DNA from: Gammaproteobacteria bacterium | GTDB taxonomy: Bacteria > Pseudomonadota > Gammaproteobacteria > JAUZRS01 | Length of the DNA: 35,580 nucleotides | Assembly: GCA_030950195.1 (NCBI GenBank) | Contig: JAUZRS010000280.1 | Span: 1 to 35,580, forward strand | Direction of reading: 5' to 3' | Part shown: positions 16,228-23,894 of the stretch, in pieces | Position numbering within the stretch: position 1 is the stretch's first letter | Layout: each line of letters begins with the position of its first letter | Program-made: the position numbers and the translations under genes | The notes under the pieces: model-generated | Told to the model about the DNA's origin: nothing | The model's input: the letters and a program-made list of their open reading frames with translations, nothing else | Database searches by the model: none

Positions 16228-17244
16228 CTATTCTCGATCCAAATAGTGCTTAATGCTTTTTGTAATATCAACAATCACGGGCAAAGCAACAGAATTACCA
16301 AACTGTCGATAAGCCGCTGTTTTTGAAACAACAATTTTGTATTCTTCTGGAAAACCCTGAAGCCGAGCGCACTCCCTCGGAGTCAACATGCGCGGGTTTT
16401 TACCTGCTTGTGGAATCAGGCACTCTTTGCCGTCTTTGCCATAACGAGCCACAATCGTATTTGCGGGTTTATTCACATCCGCACAAAAGGCCGTAAATCC
16501 TGTACCTCTGGCTAAATTATTCGCTGTACGCCTTTGATGCCCCGCCCATAACTTATCTGAAATGGTAAATTTCTCATCTACGTGTGAGTCAAGAATGGAT
16601 TTCAGTGGCAATGGCTCAGCCTCATTCTCTGAGAAAACAAAAGCCTCGCTACTGTCACGCAAACAGACCATATAACACCGCACCCTTTTTTGCGGTACAT
16701 ACGACGCTGCATTGATAATTTTATATGAAAATGAATACCCCAACGCCTCAATATTTTTTTTAATCACCTTAAAAGTATTACCCTTATCGTGATTAATAAT
16801 ATTTTTCACATTCTCTAAAAATACTACTTTGGGACGTTTTTCTGCAATAATTCGAGCAACATCAAAAAACAGTGTCCCCTGAGTTTCACAGGCAAAACCA
16901 TGAGCCGTATTCCGTGAATTTCTCGCTGACACCCCCGCCAGACTGAAGGGCTGACAAGGAAAACCCGCACACAAAACATCATGATCAGGAATGTCCTCAG
17001 CGGCTATGTTGGTAATATCACCCTCCGGCAGATCCCCAAAATTAGCCAAATAGGTCTTCCGAGCGTCTTTGTCCCACTCACTAGAAAAAACACAGCGCCC
17101 ACCGGCTTTTTGCATCGCCAAACGAAAACCGCCGATACCGGCAAACAGATCAATGAAATCAAAAGAAGTCTCTTTCTGTTTGATAAAAGGCGGCTCTGAC
17201 CACAAATCAGAAAAATTCAACTGCTCAGCAACGGAACTCATCAC
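16228..17244 (-). CDS. C5-cytosine DNA methyltransferase of an R-M operon
   Basis: 338-aa Dcm-type methyltransferase: motif I FIDLFAGIGGFRLAMQKAG, motif IV AGFPCQPFSLAG with the catalytic Cys, motif VI LENVKN, motif VIII PQKRVRCYMV, motif IX LTPRECARLQGFP and motif X YRQFGNSVALPV. The target-recognition segment (KFTISDKLWAGHQRRTANN) differs completely from that of the methyltransferase at 9844-11112, so the specificities should differ. It protects host DNA from the downstream HNH enzyme. The start is GTG 17244 (AAGG 7 bases upstream) or the next codon, ATG 17241. The stop of the small upstream gene overlaps this SD, so the three genes are likely one operon. Confidence 0.93.
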   Translation of the reverse strand: MMSSVAEQLNFSDLWSEPPFIKQKETSFDFIDLFAGIGGFRLAMQKAGGRCVFSSEWDKDARKTYLANFGDLPEGDITNIAAEDIPDHDVLCAGFPCQPFSLAGVSARNSRNTAHGFACETQGTLFFDVARIIAEKRPKVVFLENVKNIINHDKGNTFKVIKKNIEALGYSFSYKIINAASYVPQKRVRCYMVCLRDSSEAFVFSENEAEPLPLKSILDSHVDEKFTISDKLWAGHQRRTANNLARGTGFTAFCADVNKPANTIVARYGKDGKECLIPQAGKNPRMLTPRECARLQGFPEEYKIVVSKTAAYRQFGNSVALPVIVDITKSIKHYLDRE

Positions 17245-17253
17245 AGAAAAACC

Positions 17254-17460
17254 TTATCGCTCATAAAGATCATCTCTGCTAATAAGCTCAAAATGTTCTA
17301 CTTTTAACGATTCTAATCGTTTTGTATGCCGTACTTCTTCAGTTACAAGTGAAGATGAGTGACCATAACGCTGTTTTAAAAACAGATAAAAATCATGCAA
17401 CTCAGTACGCGCCTCTTCAGGCAACATCGACAGATCAAACTGCTGAATCAATTGAGCCAT
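17254..17460 (-). CDS. Small VapB/DUF2281-like protein at head of R-M operon
   Basis: 68 aa from ATG 17460, preceded by a strong GAGGAG 6 bases away; the track start at 17493 is too early. The pattern, an N-terminal MAQLIQQFDLSMLPEEARTELHDFYLFLKQRYG helix pair followed by a tail ending ISRDDLYER, resembles short antitoxin-like proteins (DUF2281/VapB group). Those commonly have LPxExxxElxDFxxFLxxKY and end in SREELxER. No toxin follows; instead a methyltransferase gene begins 10 bases later. It is not an Xre-type R-M controller by appearance. It could be an orphan antitoxin or an operon regulator. Gene reality good, function speculative. Confidence 0.65.
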   Translation of the reverse strand: MAQLIQQFDLSMLPEEARTELHDFYLFLKQRYGHSSSLVTEEVRHTKRLESLKVEHFELISRDDLYER

Positions 17461-17493
17461 ATTTTTCTCCTCATTAAACCACTCATCATACAC

Positions 17494-17516
17494 CTCGCTC
17501 TAACTCTCAGAGCGAG
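17494..17516. other. Inverted repeat at the 3' end of the TRAP binding-protein gene
   Basis: CTCGCTCT and AGAGCGAG form a perfect 8-bp stem around a 7-base loop, overlapping the dctP-like stop codon. No T-run follows on the minus strand, so it is not a classic intrinsic terminator. It may stabilise the mRNA end or mark the edge of the R-M insertion. Confidence 0.45.
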
Positions 17517-18606
17517 CATTCAAATACGCCCGCTCCGACAAATCACTCCACGCCACCGCCTGCGTCCGAAAATTTTGATACGCCTCATAAACCTTTTTCG
17601 ACAGCGGATCTTTATCCGCAATCTCCGCCACCACCTGCTCCGAAAGCTGACGCAATTGGCTCAACACCTCTTTCGGAAAGCGACGCAATTGCACATTATG
17701 CTCCTTCAATAAGGTCTGCAAAGCGGCGTTGTTGCGCGCACTGTATTCCGCCAACATATCCTGATTGGCCACTCGGGCGGCGTTTTTGACGATCTGTTGC
17801 AGATCATCTGGCAAAGCCTCAAGCGCCTTTTGATTCACAAAACACTCCAGCGTGGTACCCGGCTCATGCCAACCAGGTGAATAATAATATTTGGCCGCCT
17901 TATAAAACCCAAAGGCCAGATCGTTGTACGGCCCGACCCACTCCGTTGCGTCGATGGTGCCGCGCTCCAAAGAGGTAAACAGCTCACCGCCTGGCAGACC
18001 CACGGGCGTGCCACCGGCACGACGCAACACCTCTCCACCCAAACCGGGGATGCGCATCTTCAAGCCCTTCAGATCCGCCAGACTGTTGATCTCTTTATTA
18101 AACCAACCGCCCATCTGCACCCCCGTATTGCCCGCCGCCATCGGCACCAGACCAAAGGGTTTATAGACCTCCTGCCACAGCGCCATGCCCCCACCGTGAT
18201 AGAGCCATGCATTCATCTCTTGCGCCGTCAGACCAAACGGCACAGCGGAGAAAAACTGCGCCGCCTCCGATTTACCCTTCCAATAATAAGACGCACCGTG
18301 ACCCAACTGCGCCCCGCCGTTGCTGACAAAATCAAAGATCTCAAAGGGCGGCACCAGCTCCTTGGCACCGTACACCTTGACCTTGATCCGACCACCGGAC
18401 ATATCGGTGATCAGCTTGGCGAGAAAATTAGCTCCTGTACCCAGACCCGGAAAGTTCTTTGGCCACGTGGTGACCATCTTCCAGTGAATCGTCTCAGCGG
18501 GTTTCATAACCGCCGCCGTACCGCTCTGAGGCGATTCACCACAGGCACTCAAAGCCGTAGCCGCCAAAGCACCGGCACCGACTCCGATAAAATCACGTCG
18601 TTTCAT
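17500..18606 (-). CDS. TRAP transporter solute-binding protein (DctP family)
   Basis: 368-aa periplasmic binding protein. The N-terminus MKRRDFIGVGAGALAATALSAC combines a Tat-type twin arginine with a lipobox-like LSAC, so export by Tat, possibly with lipidation, is likely. The mature part has HWKMVTTWPKNFPGL, a DctP-like KVYGAKELVPPFEIFD, the selectivity-helix arginine region LKGLKMRIPGLGGEVLRRAGG and GTIDATEWVGPYND. This resembles the TakP-like subgroup that binds 2-oxoacids or other carboxylates. The membrane subunits DctQ/DctM are not adjacent, so the rest of the transporter must lie elsewhere. GAGGAG precedes the ATG by 7 bases. Family strong; ligand inferred only by subgroup resemblance. 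Confidence 0.92.
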   Translation of the reverse strand: MKRRDFIGVGAGALAATALSACGESPQSGTAAVMKPAETIHWKMVTTWPKNFPGLGTGANFLAKLITDMSGGRIKVKVYGAKELVPPFEIFDFVSNGGAQLGHGASYYWKGKSEAAQFFSAVPFGLTAQEMNAWLYHGGGMALWQEVYKPFGLVPMAAGNTGVQMGGWFNKEINSLADLKGLKMRIPGLGGEVLRRAGGTPVGLPGGELFTSLERGTIDATEWVGPYNDLAFGFYKAAKYYYSPGWHEPGTTLECFVNQKALEALPDDLQQIVKNAARVANQDMLAEYSARNNAALQTLLKEHNVQLRRFPKEVLSQLRQLSEQVVAEIADKDPLSKKVYEAYQNFRTQAVAWSDLSERAYLNARSES

Positions 18607-18630
18607 TACTCACTCCTCAACAGCAAAATC

Positions 18631-18657
18631 GTCATTCCCGTGCAAACGAGAATCCAT
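18631..18657. repeat. Degenerate dispersed hairpin repeat
   Basis: GTCATTCCCGTGCAAACGAG followed by AATCCAT contains a near-palindrome (ATTCCCG/CGAGAAT, one mismatch). It resembles the GTCATTCCCGC...GCGGGAATCC repeats scattered through many proteobacterial genomes. It is in the uvrD-dctP gap. Single copy in this window. Confidence 0.45.
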
Positions 18658-18722
18658 ACTCAAAAGACAAACACCCTACGAATCTTTATCTACACAACAC
18701 ATTTTTAGCAATAACAGTTGAT

Positions 18723-20894
18723 CTACAAATACTCCAGCTTGGCGTAAGACAACACCAACCACTTGCTGCCCGCTGTGGCAAAGTTAACCTGCACTCGCGC
18801 ATGATCGCCCTGTCCTTCAGTGTCGGTGACAACCCCCTCACCAAATTTACTGTGCCGTACACGTTTACCCACCCCCTGACCTCGACCCCGAGGCGTAGGC
18901 GCTGCGGCTTGATTTGAAGCCGCGCTCCGATAAACCGGACGACGCACATTCAAGCGCGGTCGCAGCTCTTGCAGACATTCGGCAGGCAGCTCCTCTAAAA
19001 AGCGCGATGGCTGCGGATACAACTCACGACCATAAAGACGGCGATTTTCAGCGTGGCAAAGATAGAGCTGCTGTCGTGCGCGGGTGATGCCCACATAACA
19101 GAGGCGGCGCTCCTCCTCCAACTGTTTTGGCTCTTCCAAGGTGCGCTGATGGGGAAACAGACCCTCCTCAATGCCCACCATAAAGACCACCGGAAACTCC
19201 AAACCCTTGGCCGAATGCAAAGTCATCAATTGCAGACAATCTTCCCACTCACCGCCTTGAGTCTCACCGGCCTCCAAAGCGGCGTGTGCCAAAAAAGCAT
19301 CCAGAGGCGACATCTCTGCATGAGCATCGCCCTGAAAAGAGCCTGCCGCTCCGACTAATTCTTGTAAATTCTCCACTCTTGCTCGGCCTTTATCGCTGCG
19401 ATCTTTTTCGAAGTGGATTTTCAGGCCGCTGCCTTCCACCACCTGCTCCACCTGCGCGCCCAAATCCAAGCCGTTGCAGTGCGTATTGATCTGCTCCATC
19501 AGCGTTAGAAAACCGGCCAAGGCACTGGCGGCTCGACCTTTTAACGTCTTGGCAGCCAACAACTGCTCCGTGGCTTCCCACAAGGAAACCTGCCCCTGCT
19601 GCGCTTGCAAACGAATCTGTTCCACAGTGCGCACGCCGATGCCACGAGGCGGATGATTCACTGCCCGTTCGAAAGAGATGTCATCGTGCGGATTATTCAA
19701 TAGACGCAAATAGGCCAAGCTGTCTTTGATCTCAGCGCGTTCAAAAAAGCGCAGGCCGCCGTAAACCCGATAAGGAATGACCGCCGAAATCAACGCCTCC
19801 TCAAAGATCCTTGACTGCGCATTGGAGCGGTACAAGACCGCCATCTCATCGCGCCGTCCACCATTATCAACCCAATTTTGCACCTGCTGACAAACAAAAC
19901 GCGCTTCGTCCCGTTCATCGTAAGCGGTGTAGAGGGTCAGTGGTTCGCCCTCCTCACCCGCCGTCCAGAGCTCTTTGCCGAGCCGGTTATCGTTGTTGCT
20001 GATCAAGGCGTTGGCCGCTTTCAGAATCAGCGCCGTGGAGCGGTAGTTCTGCTCCAATCGGATCACCTCTGAGCCTTTAAGATCTTGCTCAAAATTGAGC
20101 AGATTGGCGACTTTAGCGCCACGCCAGCCGTAGATGGATTGATCGTCATCGCCGACGGCAAACAGCGTACCGTGCTCCCCAGTTAGCAGACGCAACCAAG
20201 CGTATTGCAGCTCGTTGCTGTCTTGAAACTCATCCACCAACAGATGTGAAAAACGGTTTTGATAATGTTCACGCAGGCTGTCGTTGTCACGCAGCAGCTC
20301 CACCACCCGCAGCAGCAGTTCGGCAAAATCCACCTGCCCACCACGCTGGCAAGCGGCTTCGTAAGCCAGATAAATACGAATCCAACCCTGCTCGATGGGG
20401 TTGCCGTGCGCTTCCAGATGCGCCGCTCGCCGCCCCTCTTCTTTGCGCGCGTTGATAAACCAGACCGCCTGTTTCGGTGGCCAACGTTTGTCATCCAGAC
20501 CCAGCTCTTTAACGATGCGTTTTGCCAAGCGCAGTTGATCGTCGCTGTCGATGATCTGAAAGTTCTGCGGCAGCCCCGCCTCTTGCCAATGCAGGCGCAA
20601 CAGGCGATGCGCCAAACCGTGAAACGTTCCCACCCAGAGGCCACTGACGGGCATCTGCAACAGCTCGCCGAGACGCGAGCGCATCTCGGCTGCGGCTTTG
20701 TTGGTAAAGGTCACGGCCAATAAACTGTAAGGCGAAAGGTGATGTTGTTGACACAACCATGCCATGCGATGAGTCAAAACGCGGGTTTTACCGCTGCCCG
20801 CTCCGGCCAACACCAGCAAATGCTGATCGGCAGCGGCACTCACCGCACGCCGTTGCGCGTCGTTTAAACGCTCTAATAAAGTTGAGGTTTCCAT
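18723..20894 (-). CDS. uvrD: DNA helicase II
   Basis: 723-aa superfamily 1A 3'-5' helicase used in nucleotide excision and mismatch repair and in clearing RecA filaments. Motifs: Walker A LAGAGSGKT, Ia VTFTNKAAAEM, II LLVDEFQDSN, III FAVGDDDQSIYGWRGA, IV LEQNYRST, V LMTLHSAKGLEFPVV, VI RRLCYVGITRAR. The C-terminal Tudor-like tail (VRHSKFGEGVVTDTEG) is typical of UvrD and absent from Rep. The track start at 20993 is too early; ATG 20894 gives METSTLLERLNDAQRRAV, aligning with E. coli UvrD. No convincing LexA box is seen upstream. Divergent from the TPR-like gene. Confidence 0.96.
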   Translation of the reverse strand: METSTLLERLNDAQRRAVSAAADQHLLVLAGAGSGKTRVLTHRMAWLCQQHHLSPYSLLAVTFTNKAAAEMRSRLGELLQMPVSGLWVGTFHGLAHRLLRLHWQEAGLPQNFQIIDSDDQLRLAKRIVKELGLDDKRWPPKQAVWFINARKEEGRRAAHLEAHGNPIEQGWIRIYLAYEAACQRGGQVDFAELLLRVVELLRDNDSLREHYQNRFSHLLVDEFQDSNELQYAWLRLLTGEHGTLFAVGDDDQSIYGWRGAKVANLLNFEQDLKGSEVIRLEQNYRSTALILKAANALISNNDNRLGKELWTAGEEGEPLTLYTAYDERDEARFVCQQVQNWVDNGGRRDEMAVLYRSNAQSRIFEEALISAVIPYRVYGGLRFFERAEIKDSLAYLRLLNNPHDDISFERAVNHPPRGIGVRTVEQIRLQAQQGQVSLWEATEQLLAAKTLKGRAASALAGFLTLMEQINTHCNGLDLGAQVEQVVEGSGLKIHFEKDRSDKGRARVENLQELVGAAGSFQGDAHAEMSPLDAFLAHAALEAGETQGGEWEDCLQLMTLHSAKGLEFPVVFMVGIEEGLFPHQRTLEEPKQLEEERRLCYVGITRARQQLYLCHAENRRLYGRELYPQPSRFLEELPAECLQELRPRLNVRRPVYRSAASNQAAAPTPRGRGQGVGKRVRHSKFGEGVVTDTEGQGDHARVQVNFATAGSKWLVLSYAKLEYL

Positions 20895-21022
20895 GACGAA
20901 GCAGTGTAACAAAAGCGGCTGCCAAGAGCCTGTTCGGCAACAAAACTGTGACCCAACGGCACAGCTTTCCGTGCAAAAAAGGCATACACTCACCTTCTCA
21001 CTGCAACCTTATGTTGGCAATC

Positions 21023-21535
21023 ATGGCAACAGAACAGAGCAACACCATAAATAAAACTCAACAACACTCTTTACAGCTCTGCCAACAAGGACAACGTGCT
21101 GCCCAGCACAATCGCCCAAAAGAGGCACACACCCATTACCAAAATGCCCTAGAACTGGAACAAGAACGACATCTTAGAGACGGTGATAGAGCTGAAATAT
21201 TGCTGAATTTAGGCCGAATTTTAGAAAAAATCTCCACCCTCTATCGCCAGCAGAAACAGTCCAGCCGTGCTCTACATTACTGCAAAATTGCTCTGCAAAT
21301 CCGTCGCCGTCTACATCAGAAACAGGATAACGATAAAAACAAACATCGACTGGCACTGAATTTAATTACATTTGCCAATCTACAGCTCACCCAAAAACGC
21401 GATAAAACCGCTGTCATTGCCTATCAAGAGGCTCTCAGCTTGTTGGATTATCTTGAAAAAAGAATGAATAATAGAAAAAAAATAAAACAACTTCAACAAC
21501 TTACCTTAAAAAAGGTACATCAATTGACATCCTAA
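21023..21535 (+). CDS. TPR-like helical protein, function unknown
   Basis: About 170 aa, very rich in Gln, Lys and Arg, almost entirely helical. Repeating units such as LCQQGQRAAQHNRPKEAHTHYQNALELEQ, AEILLNLGRILEKISTLYRQQKQSSRALHYCKIAL and VIAYQEALSLLDYLEKRM carry the W/L/G/Y/A/F/A spacing of tetratricopeptide repeats (about three). No signal peptide or enzymatic motif. Probably a protein-interaction module. The start is uncertain (GTG 20948, ATG 21011 or ATG 21023, none with a strong SD). It lies between uvrD (divergent) and the cytochrome c-FTR1 gene, 102 bases downstream on the same strand; a link to iron transport is possible but unproven. Confidence 0.65.
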   Translation: MATEQSNTINKTQQHSLQLCQQGQRAAQHNRPKEAHTHYQNALELEQERHLRDGDRAEILLNLGRILEKISTLYRQQKQSSRALHYCKIALQIRRRLHQKQDNDKNKHRLALNLITFANLQLTQKRDKTAVIAYQEALSLLDYLEKRMNNRKKIKQLQQLTLKKVHQLTS

Positions 21536-21637
21536 CAAAAGCCTACTTTAGCCTTGCGGCAAAGACTTTGTTGGTTTTAACCTATTTGCTGTGCAAGAAT
21601 AAATTCTCTACTATCAAACCCTCGTTAGTCTTGCTCT

Positions 21638-23578
21638 ATGAACGTACTGTCCATCATGAAAATACCAAGAATTTTATTTTTACTGCTGTTACTCGTCAAT
21701 ATCAGTGTCGTTGCATCTCCTAGCCCCAAAGCACAGCGACTGCTACAGATGATCGATTACGTTGCTATCGACTATCCAGAAGCGATTCATAATGGAACGA
21801 TTGTAAATCGCAGCGAATACAAGGAGATGTTGGAATTTTCGGATACCGTTGTTGTTTTGGCAGAGCTACTCCCTGTTGGTCTCCGTCAAAGTGAAATCGT
21901 TTCTCTCGCCTTAAACCTGCGTCAACGTATCAAAGAGAAACAAAACAGCAAAATCATAAGTAATTTAATCGGTAAGCTGCGCTTTGAATTGATCAACCAG
22001 TTTAATGTAATCGTCGTACCCAACTCACAGTTGGATATGGAACAAGCTGAGCAAATTTTCACTCAAGAATGTGCCCAATGTCATGGTAAACAAGGAGACG
22101 GTAACGGCCCCCTAGCGAAGAACCTCTCACCTCCGCCAATCAACTTCCTTGATCGAAACCGCTACCTGAAACGTACTCTGTACGGTCTTTACAGCACCAT
22201 CACCATGGGCGTCGATAACAGCTCTATGCGAGCCTATTCACAGCTCAACTCGCTTGAACGCTGGAGCCTGGCCTTTTATGTCGGCCAGCTAGGAACCAGC
22301 GAAACAGAATATCAACAGGGACAGAAGCTGTGGCAAGCCGTCGGCACAAAACATCCACTTTCAAACCCTCAAACTCTGGCCACCATCACCCCGAATCAAG
22401 CAATAGAAAAATACGGCGACGAAAGCCTCTCACTACTGGCTTTCCTGCGATCTAGTCCACGCGTGCTGTTTTTTAGCGATTCCGATTCACCGCTAAACAA
22501 AGCGCGCCACACACTGCAAAAAAGCCTGCACGCCTATCAGCTCGGCGACAAACAAGAAGCCTATCAACTGGCAGTAGATGCTTATCTGCAAGGTTTTGAA
22601 GCGGTAGAAGACAACTTAAGAGCCATCGACCCACGCCTGTTACGCGATATTGAGGTCAATATGATCTATTATCGTAAATCAATTCGTGGTGCTAAAAAGC
22701 TATCAGAGTTAAAAAAACAGCTTGAAATACTCGACGATCAACTACAAAAAACCGAACAGAGACTCTCAACGACTCTAATCAATGCCACAACAGCCTATAA
22801 AAATGCCTTGTTTCTACTACTAAACAAGGCCTTTGAGGCACTGTTAATCATTCTAATTGTCACCATGCTTCTGTTAAAAACCAGCACCTCTGGTGTTTAT
22901 CACTTGCTGTACCTCAGCTTGGTCAGTGCTTTGCTACTCAGCCTTGTTACTTGGTTTTTTGCTAAGGAGTTAAACCTTTCCTTCGGCTCTGGTAATGAGA
23001 CCAAAGAGTTCTTAACCGCCCTACTTGCCACTGCCCTACTGATTTATAACGCCTTACGTCTCAATAACGAAGCTCATCAGCAACACCCAAAAGATAAAAG
23101 TGGTGATAAGGCACTCAGTGATAAACTCTTATCCGGCATGTTTATCTTAGTCTTTGTGGTTGCTTACCGAGACATTTTTGAACTGCTGTTGGCCTATCCC
23201 AGCCTCTGGAACCAAACCAACCTTGAAGGCCAAAGTCTGATCTTATTAGGTTTTATCAGCGCTTTAATTCTCTTCACCATCATACTCTGGCTGCTACAGC
23301 GACTCTGTTACAACATTACATCCCTCTCCGCCCTGCGAGCAGGTACACTCTGCATGTTGATGGTCAGTACAATTTTTATCGGCAAGGGCATCTCTGCTCT
23401 GCAAAAAAGTGGCAATTTACCACTCACTCCTATTGACCTACCTACTGTTGAACTGCTCGGGATCTACCCCAATATACAAGGTCTATTACTGCAAGGAGGG
23501 GTATTGCTGTTCACTCTTCTGTTGCTGTTGAAAAATCGAGACAAGATGAAACAGACGCCGCAGCCGACATCAAAGTAA
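21638..23578 (+). CDS. Cytochrome c - FTR1-type iron permease fusion, degenerate first iron motif
   Basis: 646 aa. A signal peptide (to about 26) is followed by a conserved leader region (QRLLQMIDYVAIDYPEAI). Next is a c-type cytochrome with the heme site CAQCH at 145-149, a candidate Met axial ligand at M197 and ERWSLAFYVG. A coiled helical linker (about 285-385) follows, then six or seven membrane helices of the FTR1/OFeT family. Relatives take up iron through two RExxE-type motifs. Here the first is NKAFE (396-400) rather than REGLE, and the second is RDIFE (511-515), close to the REVFE form. Iron transport is therefore doubtful or altered. Either ATG (21638 or 21656) is possible. Domain calls are strong. 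Confidence 0.88.
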   Translation: MNVLSIMKIPRILFLLLLLVNISVVASPSPKAQRLLQMIDYVAIDYPEAIHNGTIVNRSEYKEMLEFSDTVVVLAELLPVGLRQSEIVSLALNLRQRIKEKQNSKIISNLIGKLRFELINQFNVIVVPNSQLDMEQAEQIFTQECAQCHGKQGDGNGPLAKNLSPPPINFLDRNRYLKRTLYGLYSTITMGVDNSSMRAYSQLNSLERWSLAFYVGQLGTSETEYQQGQKLWQAVGTKHPLSNPQTLATITPNQAIEKYGDESLSLLAFLRSSPRVLFFSDSDSPLNKARHTLQKSLHAYQLGDKQEAYQLAVDAYLQGFEAVEDNLRAIDPRLLRDIEVNMIYYRKSIRGAKKLSELKKQLEILDDQLQKTEQRLSTTLINATTAYKNALFLLLNKAFEALLIILIVTMLLLKTSTSGVYHLLYLSLVSALLLSLVTWFFAKELNLSFGSGNETKEFLTALLATALLIYNALRLNNEAHQQHPKDKSGDKALSDKLLSGMFILVFVVAYRDIFELLLAYPSLWNQTNLEGQSLILLGFISALILFTIILWLLQRLCYNITSLSALRAGTLCMLMVSTIFIGKGISALQKSGNLPLTPIDLPTVELLGIYPNIQGLLLQGGVLLFTLLLLLKNRDKMKQTPQPTSK

Positions 23579-23842
23579 ACAGTCAATATTTAGACCTAAC
23601 AAAGAGTGGGGGTTGATCTCAAGCATTTGATGTTGCTGATAAAAATCCAGTTGTTTTGCAGTAGCCATCAGCCGCTTATTCACAGATCTAACAGCATCAA
23701 TCCTCGTCTCTGCCGCAATGTATTCACCAGCAGAAGCTTGCTTTTCTGTGGCCGAGGCAGCTCTGCTCAAAGCTTGAACTTTAACAACTTTGCAAGCTGA
23801 GATAGGCAGAGTCAACGAACGAGAAAATGAAACACTGGACAT
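23570..23842 (-). CDS. Hypothetical protein, 90 aa
   Basis: Unrecognised. It fills the gap between the FTR1 fusion (overlapping its 3' end by 9 bases, convergent) and ubiB. AAGG lies about 9 bases before the ATG. The sequence has a Ser-rich start (MSSVSFSRSLTLPIS), a short Ala-rich region (SRAASATEKQASAGEYIAAE) and a C-terminal helix ending FYQQHQMLEINPHSLLG. No signal peptide, membrane helix or cysteine pattern. It could be a real small cytosolic protein or a chance ORF; no competing frame is longer here. Confidence 0.45.
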   Translation of the reverse strand: MSSVSFSRSLTLPISACKVVKVQALSRAASATEKQASAGEYIAAETRIDAVRSVNKRLMATAKQLDFYQQHQMLEINPHSLLGLNIDCLL

Positions 23843-23894
23843 GGCATGTGACCTTACATGGCTGCTAAACAGACGTTATAACAGGCCAATATAA

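Noticed and set aside
20945-20970. LexA (SOS) box upstream of uvrD at CTGTGACCCAACGGCACAG
   Set aside because: CTG and CAG are 13 bases apart rather than the 10 of the LexA consensus; probably a chance palindrome.
21546-21580. Terminator after the TPR-like gene (CTTTAGCC/GGCAAAG)
   Set aside because: The stem is short and bulged and the T-run is distant and interrupted; too weak to annotate.
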